Source of the DNA: WRAU01 sp964277385
Lineage (GTDB): Bacteria; Pseudomonadota; Alphaproteobacteria; WRAU01; Hepatincolaceae
Reading direction: 5' to 3'
Assembly (NCBI GenBank): GCA_964277385.1
Contig: OZ195520.1
Location: 682,001 to 746,000, forward strand
DNA: 64,000 bases
The translations under genes and the position numbers were made by a program. The notes under the pieces were generated by a model. The model searched no databases. It was not told the origin of the DNA and was given only the letters and a program-made list of their open reading frames with translations. Position 1 is the stretch's first letter; each line of letters starts with the position of its first letter. Positions 1-7,752 of the stretch are shown piece after piece.

Positions 1-382
1 TACTTCCAGTATTTGCTTTGGAACTATAACCTGTTCTTGCTTTAGATGAACCACCCGTTCTATCTCTACCTCCCCAAGTATCTCTATCTTCTGCATTTCT
101 AGCACCTAAACCGCCCCCACCTCCTTCTACCCACTCAGAAGCTAAGTTATGTCTATATCTATGTTGATGCGACATATCATGATCATGCGTCATATCGTGA
201 TCTTGGGTCATATCATGTTCATGGGCTTTTAAATCATCTGCTTCGTAGCTCACTAATTCTCTTGTATTATCAGATTTTAAATTTTTAATAGTACTATCTG
301 GGTGCATTATTGGGATTTGAAAAGTTCCATCTCCTCTATCTACATTTGAAATAAAATGTAAAAAATGTAAAGCAATAAAATG
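1..382 (-). pseudogene. Phage tail-fibre-like fragment, cut by the window edge
   Basis: Minus-strand open frame running off the left edge. A stop at 383-385 closes the 5' side and the first Met codon would be at 307, so this looks like the interior of a longer gene. It encodes a histidine-rich stretch with HEHDM / DHDMT / DHDMS repeats, then a Gly/Ser/Thr/Arg-rich tail (GGRDRTGGSSKARTG). Tail fibres and collar proteins of tailed phages often show such His-rich and Gly/Ser/Thr-rich regions, and His pairs can bind metal there. A Mu-like phage end copy lies immediately to the right, which supports a phage origin. The family call is from composition and context only. Confidence 0.45.
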
Positions 383-416
383 CTATTTTATACCTTCTTA
401 TTTTAATAAGATAAAC

Positions 417-752
417 AATAAGTAGAGAATCACTTTAATAATGGGCTACTTTATTCTTGATTTTAGTATTTTTTAGTAATAACGCTAAAGTTATTGTAAC
501 TTAAGGCTTTGTAGTCTATTATTTTATTTTTTCAAAAATACTCAAGAGCTACTTTTATTTTTTACAAAAAAACAGACACTTTGCTTGAAAGTGCCTGTTT
601 ACTTAGCTTTTGTGTAAAAGTTAATTTAGGGAAATAAATAACGGGAATTTTATAGTACTTTCCCGCTTAATCCCGCCTATTACCGTGTATTCCCACTTTA
701 TTTTTACTCACAATACTTGGTAATCATTCCCGTTATAAACTGTCCCTTTACA
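417..752 (-). repeat. Mu-like phage end, copy 1 (left-end class)
   Basis: About 336 bp resembling 25410-25745 along its whole length. Read inward on the minus strand from 752 it starts TGTAAAGGGACAG, then 8 bases, then GGGAAT. A related site in the opposite orientation lies at 626-648, and a hairpin (CACTTT/AAAGTG core) at 569-600. TG-initiated ends with several transposase-like sites are typical of Mu-type transposable phages. The repeat stops exactly where the 37-bp tRNA-His-linked repeat begins. This is also the content of the gene-free stretch left of 770. Confidence 0.7.
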
Positions 753-788
753 TCAGGATACTAAAAAAGCTAGAAGATTTGCTCTCTA
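752..788. repeat. 37-bp direct repeat, left copy (candidate attachment site)
   Basis: Perfect 37-bp match to 23813-23849, in the same orientation. The right copy lies just downstream of the tRNA-His gene and contains the tRNA terminator hairpin; the left copy is fused directly to a virB11 fragment. A duplication of tRNA-flanking sequence at the far end of a conjugative gene block is what site-specific integration beside a tRNA produces. No integrase gene is seen to confirm it. Confidence 0.65.
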
Positions 789-1120
789 CCAACACTTAAT
801 TCTGGCACTAATATCCTATCAGGATTACTTCTCATTGCTAAATCAAAAGCATTAACGTAATCTTCATCTTGTTTTGCAAAAAACTCACTAACTTTTTGGT
901 TCCCATGAAAAATATAATCATGAATATCTCCTATTACACTCATTATTTCATCATCTGAAATATTTTGAATTAAAAGGTTAGTAAATGCAGTTTTTCCACT
1001 ACAAGTTCCTCCTATTACAAAAGTTGATAAGGCTTCTTCCGATATATATTTTACTAAAAAGTTAAATTCTAATTCATTTAATCCAAAGTCTTGATAAGTA
1101 TGATTTTTATCGTTTTTCAT
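770..1120 (-). pseudogene. VirB11 ATPase fragment
   Basis: Truncated second copy of VirB11, matching residues about 139-249 of the intact protein at 17192-18400. The Walker A loop is altered (GGTCSGKT against GGTGSGKT). The reading frame ends with a few codons from the 37-bp repeat, so the C-terminal half was lost at the element boundary. The start codon has a good ribosome site (AAAGGAGAT) just after the preceding gene, so a short product could still be made. Without the N-terminal domain and the catalytic C-terminal half it cannot be a working traffic ATPase. Confidence 0.85.
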
Positions 1121-1133
1121 CTATTTATCTCCT

Positions 1134-1487
1134 TTAGTTAAGATAGCTTTCAAATTCTAATTTTTTACTTAACATCTCTTCAAGTTCTTCTTTACCTAAA
1201 ACTTCAGCTTGCTTAAGATAATTATAAATTAAGTCTATTAAGGTATTTAAAAATAAAGAACGATTTAAAGAGGCTATTTTGAGACGCTCTGAACTTTTTA
1301 GTTCCTCTAAAATTTTATATATATCATAATTGGTATTATTTATTTGAATTTGGTATATACTATAGAAAAAATGTGTAATTTCTTCTTCTTCCTTTTCAAT
1401 TCCTGCATTTATTTCATTGCATTGATATAACAAACCTATAATTAACATTTCAATTTCTTTTTTTACTTTCTTTATACTTTTTGTCAT
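1134..1487 (-). CDS. Hypothetical protein, 117 aa, in topB transcription unit
   Basis: Charged, mostly helical protein with no recognised family: a Lys/Glu-rich N-terminus, a run of acidic residues near residue 33, and no signal peptide or clear membrane segment. Its ATG follows the topoisomerase stop codon directly (TAA then ATG), so the two are translationally coupled and belong to the P1 transcription unit. The function is unknown; position suggests an accessory role in DNA processing or maintenance of the conjugative element. Confidence 0.6.
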   Translation of the reverse strand: MTKSIKKVKKEIEMLIIGLLYQCNEINAGIEKEEEEITHFFYSIYQIQINNTNYDIYKILEELKSSERLKIASLNRSLFLNTLIDLIYNYLKQAEVLGKEELEEMLSKKLEFESYLN

Positions 1488-3587
1488 TTACTTAACTCCT
1501 TTAACTAATTGGGGTTTACCATTAATGTCTTTAAAGCTAGATTTACATGTGGGATAATTATTGCAAGACCAAAATTTACCATATTGACCTGCTCTTAACA
1601 CTAAAGTACCTTTACTGCAATTAGGACATATTACTTCTTTACCAGTTGAATCAATAGCCTTGACCATCTCAGTATTCTTAGTATTTTGTATAAATTCTTT
1701 TGTTTTTGTTGTACTACCTTTCTCCCTGCCTTTATTGGTTTTACTTTCATTTTTTTTTCTTACTCCTTCTATGATAATTTCGTTCTTTTTAAGATTCATA
1801 ATCTCTTCTTTTATAAATAAGTCTATTTCACTTAAAAAATCTTCTACTGATAAGCTACCTTGTTTTATCTCAAACTGTTTCTCTGACCATAATGCTGTCA
1901 TATCGGGTTGCTTCGCTCTTGATGGTAATATTTTTAAGAAATCTTTTCCTAATTGCGTTGTTACTAATTTCCCCTTATCCTCAAACATAAAATTTCTATC
2001 TATTAATAATTTTATTATTGTATCTCTTGTTGCTGGAGTTCCTATTCCTCCACTTTCTCCTTTTTTATCCTTATCTTTTTCTTGCAATAACTTCTTTATT
2101 TCTGGATTTTTTACATATTTTGCTACACTTGTTAAATCTTTTAACAATGTTGCAAAAGTATATAATTGTTTCGGCTTTGTTTCGTGTTCTGTTATTTTTA
2201 TGTCTTTAAAATCTGCTTTATCTCCTTCTTTATAACTATAGGCTTCTCTTTCTACTTCGGTTTCAATCTCTTCTTTGTTGTTTAAATAGCTTCTAAATCC
2301 TATTTGCAACACTTTAGAAAAAGATGCTACAAACTCTAAGTCTGTAGAATTTGTAGCGAGTAATGAAGTCTTTTCTAAGACTTCAGGAGGTAAAAACAAA
2401 ACTAAATATCTATCTGCTATCATCTTATAAATGACTAATTCATCTTTGCTAAACTTAGATACATCAAGATTATTAATAGTTGGTATTATTGCATGATGAG
2501 CCGATACATTCTTATTATTAAAGGTTTTATGTTTAAGATTTCTATCTATATTTGAAATTTCTATTTTTAGATTGTTTTTGATTGTTTCTAAAACTTCTGC
2601 TCTTTGTTCGTAATGCTCTTCTGTAAGATATTGACAATCACTTCTATTATAAGTAATTGCTTTATGCTTTTCTCTTAAAGATTGAGTAATGTCTTTAACT
2701 TGATCAGGTTTATACTTATACTTTTTATTTGCATCAGCTTGAAGTTCTAAAAGATTATATGGTAGTGGGGGTTGATTTTCTTGCTTTTTAACTTCAATGC
2801 TTTTTATAGTAAAATCATTATAAGATAAAGCATTATCTAAAATTGTTTGTAAATATGCTTTATCTTTGCAAAGTCCATCTTCTAATTTATCTTTTGCAAT
2901 AACAAGTTTAAAACCATTATCCGTTACTATATTGTAGTATAATTCTTTAACATGATTATTAACTTCTTGTTCTCTTTCATATACAAGATTTAATATTGGT
3001 GTTTGTACTCTTCCTACTGATAAAACCCCACCTTTATAATTACTTTCTTGAGCTTTTAATGTATATGCACGAGTTAAATTAAGTCCATATTTCCAATCCG
3101 CAACTGATCTTACATAAGCAGAATTTCTAAGTCCTAAAAAATCTTTATTATCTTGTAGCTTAGATAATGCCTTTTGTACCGATGATTTAGTATTATCATT
3201 AATTAAAACCCTTTTAACTGGCTTTTTATTATTGTAATATTCTAATAATTCATCTACTAAAAGCTGTCCTTCTTCATCGGGGTCACCAGCATTTACAACC
3301 TCTGTCGCTTCTGATAATAGTTTCTTTATAATTCTAACCTGACTCTCTTTACCCTTAATTGGTTTTAATTCTAGTTTCGAGATATTAAAAGGTAAGGTTT
3401 CCATTTCCCATTTTTTGTATATATCATCATACTCATCAGGATTTTTAAGTGCTAATAAATGACCAAAACACCATGTTACCTTATCTTGTCCAACTTGAAT
3501 ATATCCATCTCCTTTACTTTGTGTTGAACCTAAACCTTCTGCGATGGCTCTTGCTAAATCGGGCTTTTCTGCAATAAATAATCTCAT
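1488..3587 (-). CDS. topB: DNA topoisomerase III (type IA)
   Basis: Type IA topoisomerase of 699 aa. The N-terminus MRLFIAEKPDLA starts the Toprim domain, with AGDPDEEGQ at residues 100-108 as the acidic metal site. SVGRVQTP (190-197) is the family signature, and ITYNRSD places the active-site tyrosine at residue 313. The C-terminus has a topoisomerase zinc ribbon (CPNC then CNNYPTC, about 653-680). Plasmid and ICE versions of this enzyme decatenate DNA during transfer or replication, which fits the VirB setting. The start lies 4 bp after the preceding gene. Confidence 0.93.
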   Translation of the reverse strand: MRLFIAEKPDLARAIAEGLGSTQSKGDGYIQVGQDKVTWCFGHLLALKNPDEYDDIYKKWEMETLPFNISKLELKPIKGKESQVRIIKKLLSEATEVVNAGDPDEEGQLLVDELLEYYNNKKPVKRVLINDNTKSSVQKALSKLQDNKDFLGLRNSAYVRSVADWKYGLNLTRAYTLKAQESNYKGGVLSVGRVQTPILNLVYEREQEVNNHVKELYYNIVTDNGFKLVIAKDKLEDGLCKDKAYLQTILDNALSYNDFTIKSIEVKKQENQPPLPYNLLELQADANKKYKYKPDQVKDITQSLREKHKAITYNRSDCQYLTEEHYEQRAEVLETIKNNLKIEISNIDRNLKHKTFNNKNVSAHHAIIPTINNLDVSKFSKDELVIYKMIADRYLVLFLPPEVLEKTSLLATNSTDLEFVASFSKVLQIGFRSYLNNKEEIETEVEREAYSYKEGDKADFKDIKITEHETKPKQLYTFATLLKDLTSVAKYVKNPEIKKLLQEKDKDKKGESGGIGTPATRDTIIKLLIDRNFMFEDKGKLVTTQLGKDFLKILPSRAKQPDMTALWSEKQFEIKQGSLSVEDFLSEIDLFIKEEIMNLKKNEIIIEGVRKKNESKTNKGREKGSTTKTKEFIQNTKNTEMVKAIDSTGKEVICPNCSKGTLVLRAGQYGKFWSCNNYPTCKSSFKDINGKPQLVKGVK

Positions 3588-3591
3588 TGTT

Positions 3592-3984
3592 TTACTCTAC
3601 TTTTTTATCTTTATCTTTTTTCTTATTTTGAAGTTTTTCTTGCAAAATATTCAATTTAATGCACAATGTAGATATTCTAAAATCTTTTACATCATATCCA
3701 GTAATTTCATAAGGTTTAATACATTGATAAATATCAATACCATTCCTTATTGCTTCTGCTTGTGCATCAGTATTTTTTTTCATTTCTTCGTCCAATATTC
3801 TTATCTGATCTGTAATATCATTTTTCTCCTTAACAAAAGATTCATAAAAAATCATTAAGAAAGTTCCAATAACTATGATAGATACAGATATATACACACA
3901 ACAAAGCGTTGTTGATCTCTTTTCTCTTTTTTCTAATTTTTCTTGTAGTTTTACAATGTCTATTTGATCTTGTTTATTATTCAT
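3592..3984 (-). CDS. Hypothetical membrane-anchored protein, 130 aa
   Basis: No recognised family. A Lys/Glu-rich helical stretch (residues 10-22) precedes one hydrophobic segment (about 26-48), then a soluble C-terminal part with predicted helices and a very basic Lys/Asp tail. It would be a single-pass inner-membrane protein with the bulk on one side. It sits between a tiny membrane ORF and topB in the P1 unit. Function unknown. Confidence 0.6.
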   Translation of the reverse strand: MNNKQDQIDIVKLQEKLEKREKRSTTLCCVYISVSIIVIGTFLMIFYESFVKEKNDITDQIRILDEEMKKNTDAQAEAIRNGIDIYQCIKPYEITGYDVKDFRISTLCIKLNILQEKLQNKKKDKDKKVE

Positions 3985-4021
3985 TTTTTTTCTCCCGCAT
4001 TTTGCATTATGCTTATATTTT

Positions 4022-4153
4022 TTATTTAATACTCCTATTTTTTAAGCCAACAACAATAAATCCAATTGCTATTTTTACAACTTTTACTATTAATATTGCT
4101 AGTAAACAGCCTATAATACTTGAAATAATCATATATATAATAAAAATATCCAT
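4022..4153 (-). CDS. Small membrane protein, 43 aa
   Basis: Short frame starting MDIFIIYMIISSIIG and ending KNRSIK. Nearly the whole protein is one or two hydrophobic segments with a basic C-terminus. It begins 6 bp after the stop of the upstream gene and lies in the same transcription unit, so it fills what would otherwise be a 175-bp gap in a tightly packed operon. No homologue recognised. Support is from position and composition only. Confidence 0.45.
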   Translation of the reverse strand: MDIFIIYMIISSIIGCLLAILIVKVVKIAIGFIVVGLKNRSIK

Positions 4154-4159
4154 TTTAAT

Positions 4160-4930
4160 TTATCTCTTCATGCCTTTAGATTTAGACTTAGATTTCTTTT
4201 TTGATTTTTCTTTAAAACTATCTTGAATTTTTTGCAAAGTTACATCTTTTTTACTTAACATCTCTTGCTTTAGTTCTTCTTTTAAAACATCTTTAAACTG
4301 CTTTTCTAATATCTTATTTGGTAAGTTAATATAATGATCAAGAAGTTTCATGAATACTGAATCTTTGTTTTTATTTTCTCTGACATACTTAGACATTTTC
4401 TCTTGGTAACTTTTAAAAATATCGCTATTTTCTACTTGCTCATCTATAATTTTTGATGCTTTTTTATCCATAAATTCATCAAAAGAACTTGCAACTTGAA
4501 TTTGGTCTGTTGTTTTACCTTTATAGGTTTTTACAAAGCTGTTTGCTACACTTAATATTGAATTATTAGTTAAAGCTTCTAGTTCTTCATTTTTCTTCCC
4601 ATATCTACTTTCTAACTGATTAAGAGAAAGTTTATGTAACTCTTCTATTTCTTTATTTTTCTCATCAAAACTTATATCTTTTACATCTATTTTATTAATA
4701 CCTCGTGATAATAAAACTTCTCTACGATTACTAGATTGTTTTAAATCTTCTTCTAACATTATCTTTAGGTTTTTATTAGGTTTTTTATCATCAAGGTATT
4801 CATCTATAAAATCCTTTATCATTCTAGTATTTTCTATACTTGTTTCTATAACTAAATCTTTATTGATATTCTCTTCTAATTCTGTTCCCATTCCATAATC
4901 CTCTACTTCTATTTCTTTTTTATCTAACAT
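4160..4930 (-). CDS. Hypothetical charged protein, 256 aa
   Basis: Soluble, highly charged, helix-rich protein with no signal peptide or membrane segment, ending in a Lys/Ser-rich tail (KSKKKSKSKSKGMKR). Similar basic tails occur on the neighbouring SSB-like protein (SKSKGIDK), the relaxase (KKSKGLER) and Fic (KKSKDRDGR) of this element, so the tail looks element-specific. The tail could bind nucleic acid or act as a secretion signal for the T4SS, since positively charged C-termini are recognised by VirD4 in VirB systems; this is inference. No family recognised. Confidence 0.6.
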   Translation of the reverse strand: MLDKKEIEVEDYGMGTELEENINKDLVIETSIENTRMIKDFIDEYLDDKKPNKNLKIMLEEDLKQSSNRREVLLSRGINKIDVKDISFDEKNKEIEELHKLSLNQLESRYGKKNEELEALTNNSILSVANSFVKTYKGKTTDQIQVASSFDEFMDKKASKIIDEQVENSDIFKSYQEKMSKYVRENKNKDSVFMKLLDHYINLPNKILEKQFKDVLKEELKQEMLSKKDVTLQKIQDSFKEKSKKKSKSKSKGMKR

Positions 4931-4991
4931 CAGTTTTTTCCTTTATAAAATCCAGTAGGTAATTTCTAAAATTACCTACTAATAATTCTTA

Positions 4992-5672
4992 CTATTTATC
5001 AATACCTTTACTTTTTGACATACTCTTGTTGCTGATTTTTTCTCCATTTTCACGATTAATTGTGATTGGACATTCTTTTGTAATTTTTATACTACCTTTA
5101 GGAGAAAGTCTTGCTTCTATAGATATTCTATCTCCTGCTTTACCTTGAGTTAAAACACTAGATTGCTCTTTATTTGTTGTTCCTACAAAATGAAATTTCT
5201 CATAATTACCATCCTTATCAGCTGTTTTGATAATTAAATGAGAAAAATCCTTTTTAACTTCCTTTCCGTTTACATCTATTCCTATATTTTCTTTAGATAA
5301 TAATTCTTTATGAACAACTCCATCTAACTTAACCTTTGCTTTTGGAATTTTAAAATCTTGATTGACGCTAAGATTATTAACCATAAAATTTGTATAGGTC
5401 TTATTCTCTCCATAATCATTTCTTGTTTGATTATAAGAAATAAATCCATTCATTTTAATTTGTGGCGATTTCTCCATAGATTTAATCTTTTTTAAATCTT
5501 CTATTACTGGGTCTGCTCCATCTTTATTAATCATACGAGTTAGATTATACCATTGTGGCTCTTGATCTTTTCCACTTGACACTGCTACAGAAAATTTAGC
5601 AAAACCTTTTTCTTCATTAATCTCTATATTTTCTTTGTTGATATTTCCAATTATTGATATTCTATTTGTCAT
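4992..5672 (-). CDS. Probable single-stranded DNA-binding (OB-fold-like) protein
   Basis: 226 aa, first gene of the P1 unit. The N-terminal third (ISIIGNINKENIEI, FAKFSVAVSS, then WYNLTRMI) follows the strand pattern of SSB-type OB folds, where a short GRL-like start is followed by FSVAV and W(Y/F)N. A second beta-rich region (residues about 110-200) may be another domain. It ends with the basic tail SMSKSKGIDK. An SSB-like protein next to topoisomerase III fits DNA processing during conjugation. The fold call is by eye and tentative; the coding call is firm. Confidence 0.6.
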   Translation of the reverse strand: MTNRISIIGNINKENIEINEEKGFAKFSVAVSSGKDQEPQWYNLTRMINKDGADPVIEDLKKIKSMEKSPQIKMNGFISYNQTRNDYGENKTYTNFMVNNLSVNQDFKIPKAKVKLDGVVHKELLSKENIGIDVNGKEVKKDFSHLIIKTADKDGNYEKFHFVGTTNKEQSSVLTQGKAGDRISIEARLSPKGSIKITKECPITINRENGEKISNKSMSKSKGIDK

Positions 5673-5731
5673 AATAAAAAACTCCTTTTAGCATTTACAC
5701 TTATAGAATAAACACTATTAAAAGGAGTTTC

Positions 5732-5756
5732 TATTTATAAAAATTAACTTTTTTAA
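5732..5756 (-). promoter_or_regulatory. Conserved element P1 upstream of the SSB-topB unit
   Basis: One of four 25-bp elements that match closely and each lie 59-66 bp before the first start codon of a transcription unit. On the minus strand it reads TTAAAA, 17 bases, TAGAAA; a G/C change at one position separates it from the other three. It fits a weak sigma70-type -35/-10 pair and may also be an operator, since the conserved part extends through the spacer. Confidence 0.6.
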
Positions 5757-5782
5757 CCACTTTTATTTGTAAAAAATTCACA

Positions 5783-5836
5783 AAAAAAAGGACTAAAAAC
5801 ACCGAATACTTCAAGTTCGATTTTTAGTCCTTTTAG
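5783..5836 (-). terminator. Terminator with bulged stem, end of P2 unit
   Basis: Stem GGACTAAAAA/TTTTTAGTCC continued by CGAA/TTCG after an unpaired CAC on one side, then a run of T on the minus strand. It lies just past the end of the DUF5131 gene and before P1. The same bulged design occurs at 23158-23204. Confidence 0.65.
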
Positions 5837-5849
5837 TATTATTTTATTA

Positions 5850-6599
5850 TTATATATTATAATTATTCAATACAATATCTTCAGGATAATTATCATAAAT
5901 ATTGCCTTGAAGTAATCTGCCATTTTCTTTTTTACTTCTTCTTTTATTATCCGAACCCCATGTTCCCCATTGTTTAAAGAAAAATGCTGTATTATATTCT
6001 TCACATTTTTTCTTGATGTTTAAAACCCATTCTTCTTTCATTGGTCTTGCATTATAACCACTTTCTCCGCCAACTATTGCCCAATGTATTCCCTCTAAAT
6101 TAATGTCTCCTAAATCTTCTAATAACGGTTCTATTGATAAAAACCTTATCTTTGACTCTATTCCTCTTAAAATATCAATCCTTGGTAAACCACTTTTTTT
6201 ATTTTCAACCGTAACTCCTAACCATATATTAGGAAGAACTTTTTTATCTTTAAAATATTCTTTCATTATTAAAGCTCTTTTGGTTAGTATTTGGTATTTA
6301 TGATGTGGTGTTTTCTCTATAATTCCCATTATTTTATCTATATATTCAAAGGGTACTTTCTCATGAAATAAATCACTCATTGAATTAACAAAATACATTG
6401 TTGGTTTTTTCTTTCTCAATGGTTCTTCTAATCTATCAGGCATTAATTTTAATTTAAAACCTTCTTTATATGCTTCTATACCCATAGATTGTAATCTTCT
6501 TGCCATAACTTCAGCATAACAATTTTTACATCCTGCACTAACTTTTGAACATCCTATAATTGGATTCCATGTGGCATCTGTCCACTCTATTTTACTCAT
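5850..6599 (-). CDS. DUF5131 (phage Gp37/Gp68) family protein
   Basis: About 249 aa, starting MSKIEWTDATWNPIIGC. The cysteine cluster GCSKVSAGCKNCYAE (C-x6-C-x2-C) and the later LTKRA, GVTVEN, SIEPLL, GGESG and FFKQWG motifs are characteristic of the Gp37/Gp68 (DUF5131) family, a radical-SAM-like group seen in phages and mobile elements. The ATG at 6599, behind GGAGAAG and overlapping the stop of the upstream gene, is preferred over an upstream Met codon. It is translationally coupled to TcmP, its usual partner. The biochemical reaction is unknown to me. Confidence 0.85.
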   Translation of the reverse strand: MSKIEWTDATWNPIIGCSKVSAGCKNCYAEVMARRLQSMGIEAYKEGFKLKLMPDRLEEPLRKKKPTMYFVNSMSDLFHEKVPFEYIDKIMGIIEKTPHHKYQILTKRALIMKEYFKDKKVLPNIWLGVTVENKKSGLPRIDILRGIESKIRFLSIEPLLEDLGDINLEGIHWAIVGGESGYNARPMKEEWVLNIKKKCEEYNTAFFFKQWGTWGSDNKRRSKKENGRLLQGNIYDNYPEDIVLNNYNI

Positions 6600-7677
6600 C
6601 AACTTCTCCACAAAAATATGCTGTTATTACGTTATTTTTATAAGCTTTATAGTTAATACAAAATCCTTTTTCTATAATATAGCCTTGTATGTTTAATTGT
6701 TTATTTTTATATAAGATATTAAAATGTTTAGGTAAACAACTGTTTTGTATTAACCATTTATATAACATAACATTATTAATCTTATTATTATTATTTCTTA
6801 TAAAACTATATAGCTCTTCCTTTTTATCATTTAGCGGATTAATTTGTTCTTTTTCTTCCATGAAATCACAAAATAATGGACAATCTTCTTTAAATTTCAT
6901 GATTTTTTTATCATTTTTCTTTTTATACATAATTTCTAAAAACTTTTCAGCTCCAAATATATGCTTAGTAATAAAAAATAATGAATATTTATTTCCTTTA
7001 GTTTTGAGGGGATAATCTTGTACATAAAAATTCCTACCTTCTCTTAAAAAACAATTTTTTATTTCTATGACTAAATCATCTGACTTTTTAATATTATCTA
7101 CTGAAATAGTATAAGATTTTAAAAAATTAAAAACTCCTTGTAAATGTTTTTCTTCCTTATTTCCATTTATAAACCTATAAATATGACTTATAGGTATAAA
7201 AAATAATAATTCTATTTTATCTAATTTTAATAAAGCATTAATATCATCTTTGTTAACTTGAGTATATCCGTAAGGATCAATAAAATAAAATTTATGATAA
7301 TCTACATATTTAACTTTTGCTTCCTTAATAGTATCTAAAATAAAATGAGCTGCTTCTTTTTGAGTAATTATAGGATAATATTGCCCACAAGAAATACATA
7401 AACTATCATATGATTTTTTATCTTTATCATTTAAAAAAACTTTTATTGGTATATTTTTTTTATTGTCTTTTATTAAGCTACTAATTCTGCAGCTTAATAA
7501 AGCACTACCATCCAAATTGGAATATGCACCCATTCCTGCTAAAGGTTCATATATATTAATGCCTTTTGTATAAGGACTATTTAATAACACTGATAAATAG
7601 GCTTTTAAATATTTTTCATATATTTGTACTTTTTCTTTAGTATGCTCATTAATAATATTGCCTTTTTTATCTTTCAT
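6592..7677 (-). CDS. tcmP: Three-Cys-motif partner protein TcmP
   Basis: 361 aa. YEPLAGMGAYSNLDGSALL resembles a methyltransferase-like motif I region; KVFLNDKD, then KFYFIDPYGYTQV, are the hallmarks of the TcmP family, named for co-occurrence with the three-Cys-motif protein encoded immediately downstream. No cysteine cluster or signal peptide is evident. Together with DUF5131 it forms a two-gene cargo module at the end of the P2 unit, separated from virD4 by 75 bp. Function unproven; such pairs ride on mobile elements, so a role in element maintenance or phage conflict is possible. Confidence 0.8.
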   Translation of the reverse strand: MKDKKGNIINEHTKEKVQIYEKYLKAYLSVLLNSPYTKGINIYEPLAGMGAYSNLDGSALLSCRISSLIKDNKKNIPIKVFLNDKDKKSYDSLCISCGQYYPIITQKEAAHFILDTIKEAKVKYVDYHKFYFIDPYGYTQVNKDDINALLKLDKIELLFFIPISHIYRFINGNKEEKHLQGVFNFLKSYTISVDNIKKSDDLVIEIKNCFLREGRNFYVQDYPLKTKGNKYSLFFITKHIFGAEKFLEIMYKKKNDKKIMKFKEDCPLFCDFMEEKEQINPLNDKKEELYSFIRNNNNKINNVMLYKWLIQNSCLPKHFNILYKNKQLNIQGYIIEKGFCINYKAYKNNVITAYFCGEVDE

Positions 7678-7752
7678 CTATTGCACCAATTAAATTAACT
7701 TTTTATTTAGTATAATTTTTTATATTTCTATTATAAGTTGTTTATTAATTAA

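Noticed and set aside
1660..2235. Long plus-strand frames opposite topB, virD4, virB10, virB4 and others
   Set aside because: They are antisense shadows of strong minus-strand genes, hydrophobic by composition, with no ribosome sites or family motifs.
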